Assembly (NCBI RefSeq): GCF_947507565.1
Contig: NC_089183.1
Span: forward strand, 2,170,001-2,234,000
Source: Oscarella lobularis
Taxonomy: Eukaryota > Porifera > Homoscleromorpha > Homosclerophorida > Oscarellidae
Reading direction: 5' to 3'
Length of the DNA stretch: 64,000 bases
Part shown: piece by piece, positions 33,048 through 45,300 of the stretch
How positions within the stretch are numbered: the stretch's first letter is position 1
How the letters are laid out: each line of letters begins with the position of its first letter
The notes under the pieces: generated by a model
The model's database searches: none
What the model was told of the DNA's origin: nothing
What the model saw: the letters and a program-made list of their open reading frames with translations, nothing else
Translations under genes and position numbers: made by a program

Positions 33048-34770
33048 CTAAACGCCAACGTTCAATACCAGGCTCCTGTCTACAACAGCGCACTCAACGG
33101 CGTTGCGAAAATTCGAAGAAAGCCAATCACTCTCCTTCCACTCTTTCACTCGTCCGTCGTCATCCTGAGACACTACCAACAATACCAGCTCGCCGTCCGT
33201 CAAGCTCCTACCCAGAAGAAACAGTCGTTTGCAATCTGAATCGGCAGCAAGTCCATAAGTGCGCTTTAGCCAAAACGAATGAGACCAGTCGTCATCAACG
33301 GAGGAACGCTCGCTGCGATCGTCGAAAAAGACCTGTAGACGTCCATTGGAAAAAATGTAGAGGCGGTCACCGATCGAGCCGTAGAAGATCGAAGACGAGT
33401 CAATAATCGACTTGACGTGATTCTCGGGACGAAAATCGAGCCAACGATTCTCCGACGGATCGTACGTCATATGCCCGAATTTCCCACTGGACATCTCGCG
33501 TCCAATCGCGAAAATCTTACCGGCAAGCGAAGACAAAATATAGCCGTTTTCAAGACGACGTTCGCCGCCGCCGGGAGACGCGACGGGCGTCCACGTTCCC
33601 GTCGTCGGATCGAACGCTTCGCACATCATTTCGTCGTGAGCGAGACTCATGCCGTAGATGCGATTAGCGCAACAAACTATTTCGTCTCGACTCCTCGGCG
33701 TCGACATGGACGCCACGTCGTCGATCCAACGCCGTCGTTCGGGATCGTATCGTTCGACGACGGCGAGACAAGTCGACTTGAAATCGTCTTCGCCATCAAA
33801 GTCAATGGTGCGACCGCCGAGAGCGTACGCCACGCCAAACGACGTCACGATTCGCGGTTCGCATCGTCGCACTTCTAGGGACGGAAACGACGTCCACGTG
33901 TCGTCGTAAGCATCGTACGTTTGAGCTCTGCTAACGAATTCGTATTTATCCGTGTCTTCGTTACATATCCGGCCTCCGCCGGCGACGAGAAGAACGCCTT
34001 CGCATCCCACTCGACGTTGGCATGACGACGATGACGACGACGAGTCTTCGTAGTCGAGATTCGAAAGAATGTTGAGGGACGACGTCTCGTTTGAATAATC
34101 AATTAGCGGTAGACGAATGACTTTTGTTGCGAGATTTTCGACGTGATGTCGACGAGACGTTTCGTCGTGTTTGATCCACTGGTGAAGAATGCCAACGACA
34201 TCATTTTCGACTCGCACGCCAAGTTCGTCGTGACTCAAAAGCCGGGCCACGTGGTCGACGGAGAGAAGACGAAAGTCGTCGCTGTCCACTAATTTCATTA
34301 TATTCACAGCGGAAATTCGATCGCAAAGTCGACGTAATGTCGAGTCGTCGTATTGATGAGCAAATATGGCGGAACTTAGACAATTTGACGTATTGACGTG
34401 ACGTTTGATCCAGTCGCTGCACATCTGCAGAAGACGATCGAACTGTAGATAGTGAGCCCCTTCGTAAAGGCATTGGACGTCGTGGAGAGTCGCACCATAG
34501 ATGGTCGCACGACATTCGATTTTTCCCTTGTAAGCGTACTCGATTAGATCCTTCAGAACGGCGTCTTCGATGTTACTAATGGTTATTTCGGGCTTTCGAC
34601 TCTCTAGAAACTTTCCTTCGAACATCGCACGGAAGTAGGGGCTCGCGGAGGCGAGCATTATTCGGTGCGCTGGATATCGTTGGCCTTCTTTGCCGACGAT
34701 GAGGACGTCGCATAGGTAATTTGACAGTCGAAAGGAGTCGTATTGCTCTCGTGCAAAGGATGAGTAGCTT
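33048..34770 (-). CDS. BTB-BACK-Kelch protein (KLHL type)
   Basis: One continuous minus-strand frame ends at 33048. The BTB domain starts upstream of the first Met in frame (34658): FRLSNYLCDVLIVGKEGQRY then PAHRIMLASASPYFRAMFEG, so the real start or an upstream exon lies beyond about 34740 and was not resolved. BACK follows (AIFAHQYDDSTLRRLCDRIS, LLSHDELGVRVENDVVGILH), then six kelch-type blades (LLVAGGGRICNE, AYALGGRTI, YGMSLAHDE, FAIGREMSSG, LYIFSNGR, LFLLGRSLTDG) to LVLNVGV-stop. KLHL proteins are usually CUL3 ubiquitin-ligase adaptors with the kelch propeller binding the substrate. A Ser-run (about eight Ser) links BACK and kelch. The conserved intronless body suggests a functional gene. 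Confidence 0.8.
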
Positions 34771-34844
34771 TTCGCTTCGAATGAGATCGTTCTTCCATTT
34801 TCGTCGAAGCGACGTTCGGGGTTTGAGCGACTGTAGCCACCCGT

Positions 34845-35085
34845 ATAATCGCGGTTCTCTTGCCGTGCGCGAGTCGACTTCTGCTTTTGTTTCGAGGCGG
34901 ATTTCGACGTCGCCGTAGCGGCTTGCGAGATAGTCGTCGGTCCATTTGGTGAATGCCGGTGAGTGGGTTGCTGCCGAGCGAAAGATGAGTGGCGTACGTG
35001 CCCGTGCGAACGTAGTCGTTCCAGAACGTTTTGGGGACTACGGGCGTCGTCGCTTCGTCGATCGGAACGTCGATGGGAAGCAGCT
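34845..35085 (-). pseudogene. JmjC / cupin-like hydroxylase fragment
   Basis: Minus strand: IDVPIDEATTPVVPKTFWND then YVRTG in one frame, continuing one frame over as TPLIFRSAATHSPAFTKWTD then DYLASRYGDVEIRLETKAE. The W-x-D-x-YL...YGDVE pattern is typical of the N-terminal part of JmjC/cupin_8 hydroxylases. A frameshift lies between the two pieces, no Fe-binding HxD segment follows, and the sequence runs directly into the BTB gene. I read it as a broken gene piece upstream of, or captured at, the KLHL gene. Confidence 0.45.
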
Positions 35086-35757
35086 AGCTAGAAAAACGAG
35101 GGAAAACTGCACGAGTAAGCCCGGCATGATAGAGATTGCGTACACTTCGCCTCAGACGTCACTAATGCTATGGATCCAATACGTGCAGATAAAAACAGTG
35201 CTAAATGGGCTCTATGTGACTGACTAGTGTTCGAACGAAATGAAGGGTGAAATTGATTTCGTCCTTTATCGCTGCTGTATTCCAAGAGCGAATTAATCGT
35301 GCTTGATCGGAACGTCTTTTTAGAGTGTCGGCTTTTTACGTGAATTTCCGTAGCCTAAGAAAAGACACTGACAGATGAAGCGCAGACTGATTGCCGATTC
35401 AATGCTACCTTTGACTCTTGACGTCCCCAAAGTGTCTGAACACTCTCTAGCTTCCTCGCGGCTAACACAAACTTCATGGTCTTCAAATGTACGTACATTT
35501 TCCTCTTGCTTCTTCGATAATAATCAAGAAGGTAGCCTTCTGGAAGTTCCGGCGAGATCAGGCAGTTTCCAAGGACCCTCACCTTGCTGCAATATGCACA
35601 CGATGCACACCGAAGAGATCAGAACAAGTTACCCAGTTTTTAGGCGAGAGAAGTAGCCACATAGTTTTGAGGCGACAGAAACAAGCCGCACAGTTTTGAG
35701 GCGAGACCAAGGTGGGCAACTTTGACGTCTTCTTCGTTTCACAAGGCATCTACAAAG
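35086..35757. other. No supported gene
   Basis: Short frames only; no motif recognised. Confidence 0.35.
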
Positions 35758-36835
35758 TTACACCAAGAAATACATACCATATTCAGGTCTGGTTTGCTTT
35801 TTCATTTCTAGATACCTGCTTGCGTAAAGACTGTCAATGCGATCAATTTCTATAAGCCAATCGTTGCAATAGACGGTGTCGCAACACCGGGACCATTTGA
35901 CGTGAAAGACAACAGCGCCTTCGTTCATACAATCCAGAGCCAAAACATTGTTATTCGTAGAACCGAGGAAGACGACTCCCAAGTCCGCCTTGAGCGACGA
36001 CACGATTCCCCGCCGACGCGTCGTCGCCAAAAGACGTCCCCGTCGCTTGCACGCAGAGCCACGACGTCGCCACTGCTCGTTCCAACTCATACATAATCTA
36101 CGTCAACAACAAGCGGCGACGAAACAATCTCGCCCTCGTGAACGCGCCAAACTTTTCGTCCAGTCAACAACCGAACAGCGACGACGTCCCCGCCACTAGT
36201 ACCGAAGAAACCGACGCTAGAATTAGCGTCAAGCTAGAGCTACGGACGAATCGACGGAGTCGATCGTGACCCGTCTCGTACGTAGCTTCGGCTGCCAACG
36301 CGTAGACAGCCCCGTCTTGAGCGCCAACGACGATATATCGTTTCTCGTCCTCGACGAAACGCGACGACGACCAAACGTCGGTGCCGATCGCTCGCGAGCA
36401 ATTCACGGAACCGTCTTGTCGTCGCAGAGCAAAAATCGACGCCGACGAACCTTCGTCCATCGTGCCGACAAAGACGGCGTCGTCACTTACGGCGGCCGAA
36501 GACCAGATTTCCGCTCCGCCGAGATCGACGGAATATACGAGACTGCCGTCGGTGACGGAAAGAGCGTGGAAGCGACCGTCCAACGAACCCCAATAAAGAG
36601 TCCTGTCGTCGAGACGAGGCGACGCCGTGACTCCGTCGCCCGTTCAGAACTGACGACACACGTCGAACCGATCGAGATCGCTGGTCGTGCGAAAATTTCC
36701 ACAAAACCGCACCGTCGACGGCACTCAAGGCGTACATGAAACCGTCATTGGAGCCAATAAAAACTATAGATTCACCGTCGGCAATAGCAACGTTTTGACT
36801 CCCTTCGTTATCTTCGACACGTTCCTTTCGGCTTG
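35758..36835 (-). pseudogene. PQQ-type beta-propeller fragment, several frameshifts
   Basis: On the minus strand, propeller blades follow each other in changing frames: IVFIGSNDGFMYALSAVDGA and VLWKF; after a stop, GDGVTASPRLDDRTLYWGSL then DGRFHALSVTDG; AAVSDDAVFVGTMDEG; YIVVGAQDGAVYALA; then SGGDVVAVRLLTGRKVW; SGDVVALRASDGDVFW; and GVVFLGSTNNNVLALD. The G-S-x-DG-x-x-ALD/…W pattern is that of PQQ-like repeats, as at the C-terminus of animal AASDH proteins, but I see no adenylation domain to support that identity. At least three frame changes make it a likely pseudogene. Confidence 0.5.
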
Positions 36836-36869
36836 TCGGGGCGACAGCGAAGTCGCGCTTCGGCGTTGT

Positions 36870-37012
36870 CGCCGTCGCAGTCAATCGCGTGGATGAGAAG
36901 CAGGTCGACGTAGTCGATGCGAAGATCGGTTAGTGATTGAGCGAACGATTTCATGGTCGATTCGTAGCCCAAGTGACGTGACGAACCGAAACGGATTTTG
37001 AAAAAGGAACTT
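36870..37012 (-). pseudogene. Aldo-keto reductase exon fragment
   Basis: Minus strand reads GYESTMKSFAQSLTDLRIDY then VDLLLIHAIDCDGDN, matching the aldo-keto reductase block that ends in DYVDLxLIH. The frame continues briefly and then meets the PQQ-like sequence in another frame. No other part of the enzyme (for example the catalytic Tyr region) is seen within the window, so this is an isolated exon or relic. Confidence 0.5.
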
Positions 37013-37432
37013 TCACAAGTCGCGTGAGGTAAACTGCTTCACTTTTTCGTACCTGTCCTGCTTTCGCACTCTTTCTTGTTGCTTGTTTGCTCGCTTGCTT
37101 CAGGAGAAAAAATAGGCTGTGATAGGGCTGAATCAGTAGAATAGAAATAGGAAAATTTTAGACAATCTACAGTATGCATACAGTATCAATAAAGAGTCTC
37201 TCACTGTGCTGTCCACGAATTAAAGATGACGACGGCAAGGTCAAGTTCCATGCAAAAAAACACTGCCTGTTATCAATATATAGTAAGCAACGCAAGCAAC
37301 GGGGGGAGAAAACCCAACCATTTCGTAGATGTTATGTAGGCAAATCAGAATCATCGTTGCCAACAACAACTGGACGCAACTCTAGCGGATAAAACTTAAA
37401 ACTCACGTTCTGGACGCCACTCTGCGACGCAA

Positions 37433-39452
37433 TTACTCCTCGTTCAGCTTCTCCACCTCGTCGACGTCGTCGGTGCGCAGCTCCCTAATCTTCTTTCCGA
37501 AATGATCCTACATTTTTTTCAGGTGTGCGCTCGAACGCGTGCCGTCGACGAAATTGATCGCCAAGCCCGACTTGCCGAACCGGCCCGTTCGACCGATTCG
37601 ATGCAGATAAGTTTCAAAGTCGGGCCGACAATAGATGTCCACCGGGATGTCAAAATTGACGACGACCGTCACCTGCTCGACGTCGATGCCGCGCGCGCAG
37701 ACGTTCGTCGTGATGAGCAGCGTCTCTTTGCCATCGCGAAAACGACGGAGGATCGTCGCACGATCTTCGAGGGTCAACTCGCCGGTGAGAAGAGCGACGG
37801 CGTGCCCGTCCTTTTTCATTCTCTCGCACAAGGCGGAGGCCGACTTTCTAGTCTAGAATTAAAGAAAAACAAAAAAAACTGACGCATTCGCTTTCTATAG
37901 CCTATCTAAGGTACGCCGGAAGCAAAGGGAAGTCCATGTCTAGCTTCCAATGTGGGGACGCGTTATAGGTACGTAAACGATTTATCGGTCATTTTTTCCT
38001 TACGTAGCAGAAAACAATTGCCTGGCCTATCGTAACGACTCCGTAGATGTTAGACAAGGCCAAGAATTTTTCCTCTTCGCTCTGACAGACGGTATAATAT
38101 TGCCGAATGTTGTCGAGCGTCTCGTCTTCTCTCTTTAGACGAATTATGATGGGGTCGGGTATGATTCTCTTTGCAAACGACATCACTTCGTCGCTGTACG
38201 TTGCCGAGAAAAGCATCATCTGGCAGTCAGGCTTCAACAGTCTGCGCGAGAGAGAAACCGTCTCGAATCTTAGAGAATTTTTTTGTTTCGGCTTTTTACT
38301 TTTGAATTCGAACAGAGTGATCTTGAAAATTTTGCACGTTGATAATGATGTCGGCTTCGTCTAGGACAAAAACTCGAATTCTCCTCGGATCCAGACACCG
38401 TCGCCTCGTCAGAAAATCGAGAACGGTTCCCGGCGTTCCGACAACTATTTGCTGGGCTATCGTCTGCCCCTTTTCAGCTAAAAACCAACCTATTGCTTAA
38501 CAGTCAGTCAAGGAAGCGATGTTTATTTACGTTTATTTCCTCTGATTGCAAGCATAATCTTAATTTCAGGTATAAATCTGGCCATTTCGGAGATGACATC
38601 TCCAGTCTGCACAGCCAATTCGTAAGTGGGCGATAAGATCAGGACCTAAAAGAGGATCAAATTCCTACTAACAAGTCGCCTTCTCCATGAAACATTTACT
38701 TGAGGCCACTCATTCGTCTTGTCGACTCGATTAAGAAGCGCCAAAACAAATGCCGCTGTTTTGCCTGTGCCAGACTGAGATTGAGCGATCATATTACATG
38801 GACTGCACAGAAACGAAAAAAGAAAAAAAAAAGCTTTAGAAGGAAGAACGAGTCCGAGATAAGAACTCACGGATCGGCCATCAAGGCAGGTAGAGCCGTC
38901 TCCTGAATCTTCGACGGCGTATTGAATCCCATTCCGTAGATACCGTCGAGAAGTTCCCTCGAGGTCCTCGAAAAGAAAAAAAACGCCTTACACACGCCAA
39001 CTGAGGAAAAAAACACCATTTATCACAGTCTAAGCTGTTCGAAGGATTTGACGCTGTAGAGAGGCGAATTGGGATCCTTCTGTTGGACTTCAACCGACAC
39101 TTTCGCCTTCACCAATCCGTCGTGCAACACTTTATTCAAAAGAGACGCTTCGGCGGCAGTCGTCGGCTTGTCTAAGAATATATAGCCTGATGTCTTTGTT
39201 ATTGTCCACTCTAGAGTTGGCAGTCCTTCGACCTCCTTCTTCTTCTCCCTCTGGGCCTGAATCGCCTTCGTCGCACCAATCGCCGGCGCTCGGTTGAGCC
39301 GACGGCGCCGCCTCTCCCGTCTGAGGCGCCGTTCTGGGAGCTCGGGACCCCGCCGCGCGTCGAAGGCGAATTGAGAGGAGTTTGTGACTTACACCGGCGG
39401 CAAGACTCTTTTCCTGATCGTCGTCTGCTTTGGACCAACCCGAAGAAGCCAT
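37433..39452 (-). CDS. DEAD-box RNA helicase, DDX19/Dbp5 type, copy 1 (C-terminal nonsense)
   Basis: Start ATG 39450-39452 ([16 protein letters not shown]). Exons follow the DDX19 plan: acidic N-terminus, [71 protein letters not shown] (motif I), [30 protein letters not shown] (DEAD box), [10 protein letters not shown] (SAT), [61 protein letters not shown]19/Dbp5 remodels mRNPs during nuclear export. After AHLKK the codons read ATG TAG (37508-37510), where copy 2 has ATT GAG; the last ~24 residues ([14 protein letters not shown]…) remain readable to 37433. Copy 1 would lack that C-terminus unless the stop is an error. Confidence 0.85.
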
Positions 39453-39631
39453 TTTACTCGTGGCGCACGTGGTGAGGAAAAAACGAGAGGTGGAATCGGG
39501 TTAATATTTATGATGCAAACGTCATCCAAAGCGTGCGCTACAGGTAATTTTCCCTGAATTTAAAACTACGTGTATCTTTGCCATTCATCGTTCGACGCAT
39601 CGCACGCACATATTCCGAGTCCTAATTTTGC

Positions 39632-39782
39632 CGCACAAGTAAAAAAGAATCGTCCAACGAGCGGTCAAAATTACAGTACAGAGTAATCAATACCAATGCA
39701 TCCGGCATGAAGAAAGTCCGGTATACTGTAATTTCTGATCGCTCGTTCGATGTATCGTTCGACGATCTTTTCACTTGTGCGG
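39632..39782. mobile_element. Hairpin MITE-like element 5' of helicase copy 1
   Basis: Begins CGCACAAGTAAAAAAGAATCG and ends with the inverted CGATCTTTTCACTTGTGCG; inner words AACGAGCGGTC / GATCGCTCGTT and TACAGTA / TACTGTA continue the match. Near-palindromic over its whole length. A counterpart, with extra sequence in the middle, occurs at about 59620-59830 in the duplicate, so it predates the segmental duplication. Confidence 0.6.
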
Positions 39783-39835
39783 GACTCGGAACGGTGCGCG
39801 CAATGCATTAGAAGCTCCATGGCAAAGGTTCGTGT

Positions 39836-40789
39836 ACTTGTGTGACGCTCGGATTAGTCCGTACGCACGCTTGGATGACGTGAGGATCATAAATGTTAAC
39901 CCGATTCCATCTCGCGATAAAACGCGATTCAAAAAACACGCCCCTTCTTTTTTGGAACAAAAGATACATGCATTTATAATATAAGCAGATGCATCCCTAA
40001 GAAACAAAGATTAGGGGCCAAGTTCTCTAATATAGGCAGATGCATCCCTCAGAATCAAAGATAAGGGGCCCATGCAGCTCGCTTTTCGCTAGTCTCTCGC
40101 CTTGCTCGTCGATTGTTCTTTGAGCCGTTTTGAGACGAAGTCTCAGTCTGAGAAATAGAACAATAATATTTATTATAATTACTTGAATTCTTATCTGCTT
40201 TGAGTAGAGCGTTCTCGTGAAAAAGATCGTTAATGCCGCCTTCTCCGTCAATTCGCAGTGTTCTCTTCAGATACACTGAAGATTAGCGGCCCGCTAAGCT
40301 AAAGCCTAAAGCCGTTAAGGCCGCTAAGCTTTAAGCTGAAGGCCGCTAACCTTCTCCTCTAACCTTAAACCTTGATTCCGGCACCTACTGCTGACTGAAA
40401 GCGTGGGTTTTCGGCGCTCAAAAGAATCAAAACCCCACTGCTGCAGAATCGGCTAAGTTCAGTAGTAACCAACAATTTACTTATGTTAGCAATAGGAGGT
40501 CCCGAAAGCAAAGAGTTTGATTTTTCCTTGGCCGTGGTTGGGGACGTGCGAAGAATCGTAGAATTAACGTATTAGCATAGTTTTTCAAAATTTTTTTTAG
40601 CAAATAATGATGAAATATACTTTTACTAGAAACAACGCCTTATCCCAGAATAACCACGCACCCAAAATTTTCGCGGCTGCTAACCTTTCTTTTCACTCTG
40701 GGGAGAACTCTGAATTCGCTTTCCCTGATAACGAAAAATCCAAAATTAATTAATAATCTAGACTCGTGTGTATTTTGACCTGTCTGAAC
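39836..40789. other. Spacer with a GCTAAG-rich simple repeat
   Basis: At 40285-40355, words such as GCCGCTAAGCTTTAAGC, GGCCCGCTAAGCTAAAGC and AAGGCCGCTAA are repeated. Two ATATAGGCAGATGCATCCCT-type words recur at 39980 and 40032. No gene is supported. Confidence 0.4.
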
Positions 40790-41175
40790 TCATCGAGTTC
40801 AATCGTGAGTCTCTGTATCTCCTTTCTCAATTGACAAAACACCTGCGACGATTTATCCTGATTCAAGACAACCTAAATTTAAAAAATAAATAAATAATCT
40901 GAACTACTAATTTTTAATTTAATTGCACCCCTACCTTGTTCCTAATATTTCGCGCTTGATTAGCGTAATTAAAGTGTTCAAGGTCTCTATGAAATCGCGA
41001 TCACATGGACAAATACAGGCGATCATGCGAGTGCGACTGTTTCCTCCCACAGAGTCTTGTAGGAGACGAGTCAACTTGGAGTCTCTGTAGGGACATAGGA
41101 CGCCTTCCGGGTTTCATCTCCAAACGCCCTTATCTACTTCCGAGTATGAAGTCAACGCGAACAGAAAGTAATTAC
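40790..41175 (-). pseudogene. Kinesin motor-domain fragment (kinesin-4/KIF21 type), frameshifted
   Basis: Minus strand, in order: [12 protein letters not shown], then one base out [20 protein letters not shown] and RMIACICP, then FIETLNTL, one base out [12 protein letters not shown], a GT…AG intron, and VVLNQDKSSQVFCQLRKEIQ then RLTIELDEF. These match the end of the kinesin motor (switch II/neck) and the start of the stalk as in the KIF21/KIF4 group. Two frameshifts within the motor and no other motor exons nearby indicate a dead fragment. Confidence 0.7.
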
Positions 41176-41879
41176 ATTCAACAAAGCAAGCTGAAAAAAA
41201 TATTAATCATTTAATTATTTTGTATCTGGGTTCTTACTAAGCCACAGTTGATTGGTGTCCCTTCCTTGGCTCTGTCTCCCGTCGCCCCCGTTCTCTTGAG
41301 TCGTTCCGAACCCGCCAGTCGACGAAGTAAAATTTCGACGTCAGGTTCTTGAGATCGTCGTCCGCTTCCGGGACATCATCATTATCACATTCAAGTTTTC
41401 CGTGAACCAAATATAAGTGTGCACACTTCAAACAATACATTTCCGACCACAGGATATACGCGGTCTGCTTCTCTTCGGCAAAAGAAACAGCGATGAGTAC
41501 CTCGGATCAGCTTCTTAGGCGAGGAGAGAACGTAACATACAAAAATTTCGTTTACCGAATACAAACTGTCGGCCACATGAAAGACCATAATCGGTAAGTA
41601 AGTACTACTGGAAGGTTTAGCATAGCCATTATTGTCTCCTAGATGGTATTGTTTCGATTGGTCTAACGATGAAGATGCAGTCCTACATATGTATGTATAG
41701 AAGGTAATAATTAATGAGGCTATTTTGGAAGGCGATTGCCTTCCGTTTGATGTTTCAAGCCTGACTGAAGTATCGGCCTTAAGTGTTGATTGTGCCGCAG
41801 CACGAAATCTTTCACTAGCAAGTATGGACGCATAACACGAGTTCAAATAGGTCGAATGCAGAGGGACGGTCATTATCGC
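41176..41879. other. Unassigned minus-strand open frame, no supported gene
   Basis: A minus-strand frame (41391-41873) is open for 160 codons and includes FRAAAQSTLKADTSVRLETS and CFFCRREADRVYPVVGNV, but I recognise no domain and no splice pattern confirms it. It may be part of a gene flanking the kinesin fragment or chance. Confidence 0.3.
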
Positions 41880-42170
41880 GATCTGACGGTGAACAACCCA
41901 CTCTCAACGTCACGTAAATTGACGTAATACATTGTGCCGTCCGTCAGAGTGAGTCCAGTTATCTCTCCAGTCGCTGCATGACGACACAAAGTGCAGGTAA
42001 AGAGAAGTAGCGACTTCTAACCGTGAACGTAGTGTGACCACGAATTGTAGACTCTACAATTCGTGGTGTGACTAGATGTTGGGCTGACGAAACCACAAGG
42101 ACGAATGAATCTTTACGTAACGCACTCTAAAACAATATCGGACAATGTTCTAGTTATGACATCATCGAGA
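41880..42170 (-). pseudogene. Relic of the giant Ig/FN3-like repeat gene
   Basis: 41880-42000 matches 48195-48285 of the large gene: AATGEITGLTLTDGTMYYVN against SATGEITGLTLTHGTTYYVT, with an insertion shifting the frame. Further on, about 42115-42170 matches the region just upstream of the large exon (about 48893-48970: ACGCACTCTAAA, ACTTCCGTA). So this is a small, internally deleted copy of the 5' part of that gene placed at its 3' side. Confidence 0.6.
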
Positions 42171-42392
42171 ACGCATACTTCCGTAACCTCTCGAACTATC
42201 AGAAGGCGCCAATTCTAGCGTTTGATGTTGCTTAGTAACGCGCTTTCAACAACATTGACGTGCGCAGTTTGAGAAAGACAAGACAGATTTGCACACAGAC
42301 ACTCACTCAAACGGAACAAAAAGAGATATCGCCTAAATAACTAGAGTGTGAGGGAGTGAGAGCGAGTGAGCGACTGTTACGAGAGATTGTCC

Positions 42393-45300
42393 CTACGCAC
42401 CGAACGACACGCAACCAGATGGAAGATCACCACCTCGTTTGAATATCTGCACACCATCCGACACGGCGTTGCTCTTACCTCCTGCTTCATTTTGAGCTCG
42501 AATTGTCACGAACACCAAACTGCCGCTTTCTCCAGGGTCTACGTCCATGCTCATCGTCTGATTGAGCCCAATCCACGTGAACGGTATGACGTCGTCCGAA
42601 CCGATGCTTTTCCCGATGCCCCATTCGTAAAATGCAATACCCGACTCTCTGTCGTAGAAATCGAACCACGACGATACAATGGGCTCGTCGGAGTATTGAC
42701 AGTCGTAATCGAACTCTCTGCCTTCAATCACATGTCCAGCTACAGGCGATGTCATGTCCACGGTCACGCCATCCGACGTAGATACGGACGACAAACCAGC
42801 TCCGTTCGTTCCATACACTGAACAATAGTAGATGCGTTTGTCTTCCAGGATTAAGTTGGAGAATTGCCATTCCGCAGAATTGATGCTTTCGGTCTTTACG
42901 TGCACGTCGCATAAACCAGCTGACGATCCCAAGCAAACGCTGTACTCCGTCACACCGCTCTCGGCGTCAATGAAACTGTCCCAGCTACAGTCGACGAATG
43001 ATGTCTCGCTCTGATACATCTTGTCTTGCTTTCCCTTTCCATCGTACACGTTTCCACTAACGGGAGATGTCGTGTCGATTAGAATTCCGTCCGAAGATAT
43101 AACTGTGCGATATCCAGCTGCGTTGTAACACGAGACAGTCGAATAGTAAGTCATTCCCGGTGACATCGTACAGTGAGTGCACGATCCCTCGGTGCTGAGT
43201 CCGACTGATTGAGGACGCATGAGTTGACTTCCTCCCGGTGCCGTGCCGACGTACCAAAGACAGTCGACGATCTTTGTTTCGTTATCAGTCATTCTGCCCC
43301 ACGAGGCGGAATAGCCTTCGATAGACAGTTGGAAATCTAAATCGTAATTTTCCACGCCGTCGTAGATATACGATGCGACCGGTGCCGTCGTGTCGTGCAT
43401 AACCCAAGCCGATCGACGGTACGTGTCCAGCTTGGCTTTGTTTCTGGCTCGAACGATGACTTGATATTCAATTTGCGTTGTCAAGTTGAGCGATGCTGAG
43501 AACGACGTAACTTGCCCAACGTCTTCGTTGAAGACGGAGTCTCCTTTTTGGTTGATCAAAGTCAAATGATACGATGCGATGCCGCTTTCGTCGTCATGGA
43601 AATCCGTCAAGAATCCAGCAACTGCTGTCATTCCACTCTCTACTCCAGTAATACTGAACGAAACACTTCCACCCGATGGCGGTGTTCCGTCTACGGTAAA
43701 TCCATCAGATTTCGGCGTAGAGAACTTTTCGGAGTAACACGTCAAAATAGTCAAGTATGACGATCCGTGAGTCCACGTGTCTACACTGACGGAGATGGTT
43801 CCTGCCCCGTTTGAGGCGACGTCTCTTTCCCATACGCTCTCCAAAGACGTTTGTAGTGCAATGGAAACTGTACACCGATCTACAGCGCTTTCCGGATCAT
43901 AGAATCCATTCCATGACGCCGTGAATGTTGCATTGATTGCTTAAAAATCTTCGTCCACAACGTCGCCAGATACAGGCGGAGTTAGATCAATAAGTACAGG
44001 TGACGACTGAACGTCGATGTACGTCGCGAAATTGTCCAACGAAGCGTGAATACTGACGTGGTAGTACGACCCCTGTATCATGACGCAGTCACTACACGTA
44101 GCGTTTCTCTCCGTCCCAACAGCTGTGTAACGAAGTATCTGAGCGCCACCTGGAACAGATCCTATGCTGTAACGATACTCGTAGCCGAGTTCCGATGATC
44201 TGGCGTTCATCTCATTCTTCCAATCCCAAGACACTCCAATAGACGTTTCGCTATAGTTAACTGTAACGTCGCAACAGTCGCCTTCACTCAGAACATTACT
44301 AGGCGACGGAAAGGTGAACACCTCTGCTGTTGCAGCTGAAAAGAGTCCAACAAGATTGATTGCTCGTGCTGAAACCGACATTGAGCTTTCATAAAGATTG
44401 TGGGCGGATATAAAGGTATAGAATGATCCCATTTGCGGCTGCACGAATACAGTGTCTGACGAATTCGATGTTGACGGTAAAAGAATGATCTCCATGGACT
44501 CAATCGCCGATTGAGGATCTTGATAATCTTTCCATTCCATAGTAAACGACGAGTCGTCGAATTCCACCAGTGAAATAGATCCGGACTTAGGTGGAGATGC
44601 GTCGATACTTCGACGTGCCGATGATGCCGTCAAATCGGCCATGTTGCTGCAGTTCACGTATACATTCACCTTATCTGTCATGGCATATCCACTAATATCA
44701 AAGTCGACTGTCTGTTGTTCGAATCCCACCAATTGGTGTTCAATGGACCATCCTGTTTGAGCCATTGCTATCATTGAACACCCGGGAGGACCGCTATCTG
44801 GATCGCTGGCTCCACTCCAACGTGCTCTTAGAATGTCGTTTGAAATTCATGTCAGAGATGTTATAGAACCTGAATCTGGATCTGTCAAGTCGACGACAAA
44901 CCCGTCTGACGATGCTACGCTTTTCAGTCCAGCTCCATTCGTAGCTTCGACTGTGATGATGTATTTGCTTCCGGGAATAAATGAGCACGAGTCACACTCG
45001 GCGCTTGTGCTCACAGTCACGTCACTAGCAGCAAGAACCTGGCACCCGTCCACGTTCGTTCCGATTGACCATCTGTAGCTGACTATAGAGCTTTCATCGT
45101 CAGTGAAACCAGTCCAGCGCGAACCGATGCCTCTAGCGCTATACCACCAGTCGATATCAGCGCCAGAGATTCCGTCGAATACAATACCTGCTCGAGGTGG
45201 AGATAGGTCAATTACGAGTCCTTCTGAAGACGCTACGGATGACAGTCCTGCACGATTGAATGCTCTCACCGTTACAACGTAAGTAGTGTTCGCTGTTAGA

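Larger units (their letters stand above)
37222..39835. repeat. Segmental duplication containing a DDX19-type helicase, copy 1
   Basis: Collinear with 52817-59878 once the 4402-bp transposon in the latter is removed (about 2.6 kb each). Homology covers the 3' flank (AAAGATGACGA.GGCAAGGTCAA), all helicase exons and introns, and about 380 bp of 5' flank including a hairpin element (39632-39782). Confidence 0.85.

Noticed and set aside
33417-33878. Plus-strand frames over the KLHL gene
   Set aside because: Antisense to BACK/kelch coding sequence with clear domain structure on the minus strand.
36164-36583. PQQ-like frame considered as an intact gene
   Set aside because: Neighbouring propeller blades are in three different frames with stops between them, so a functional single protein is not supported.
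37502-37882. Plus-strand frame over helicase copy 1 (also 53100-53459 in copy 2)
   Set aside because: Antisense shadow of the conserved helicase C-terminal domain.
39211-39438. Arg-rich second frame of helicase exon 2
   Set aside because: Using the perfect GTAAGT donor two bases further on puts exon 2 in the acidic frame expected for DDX19.
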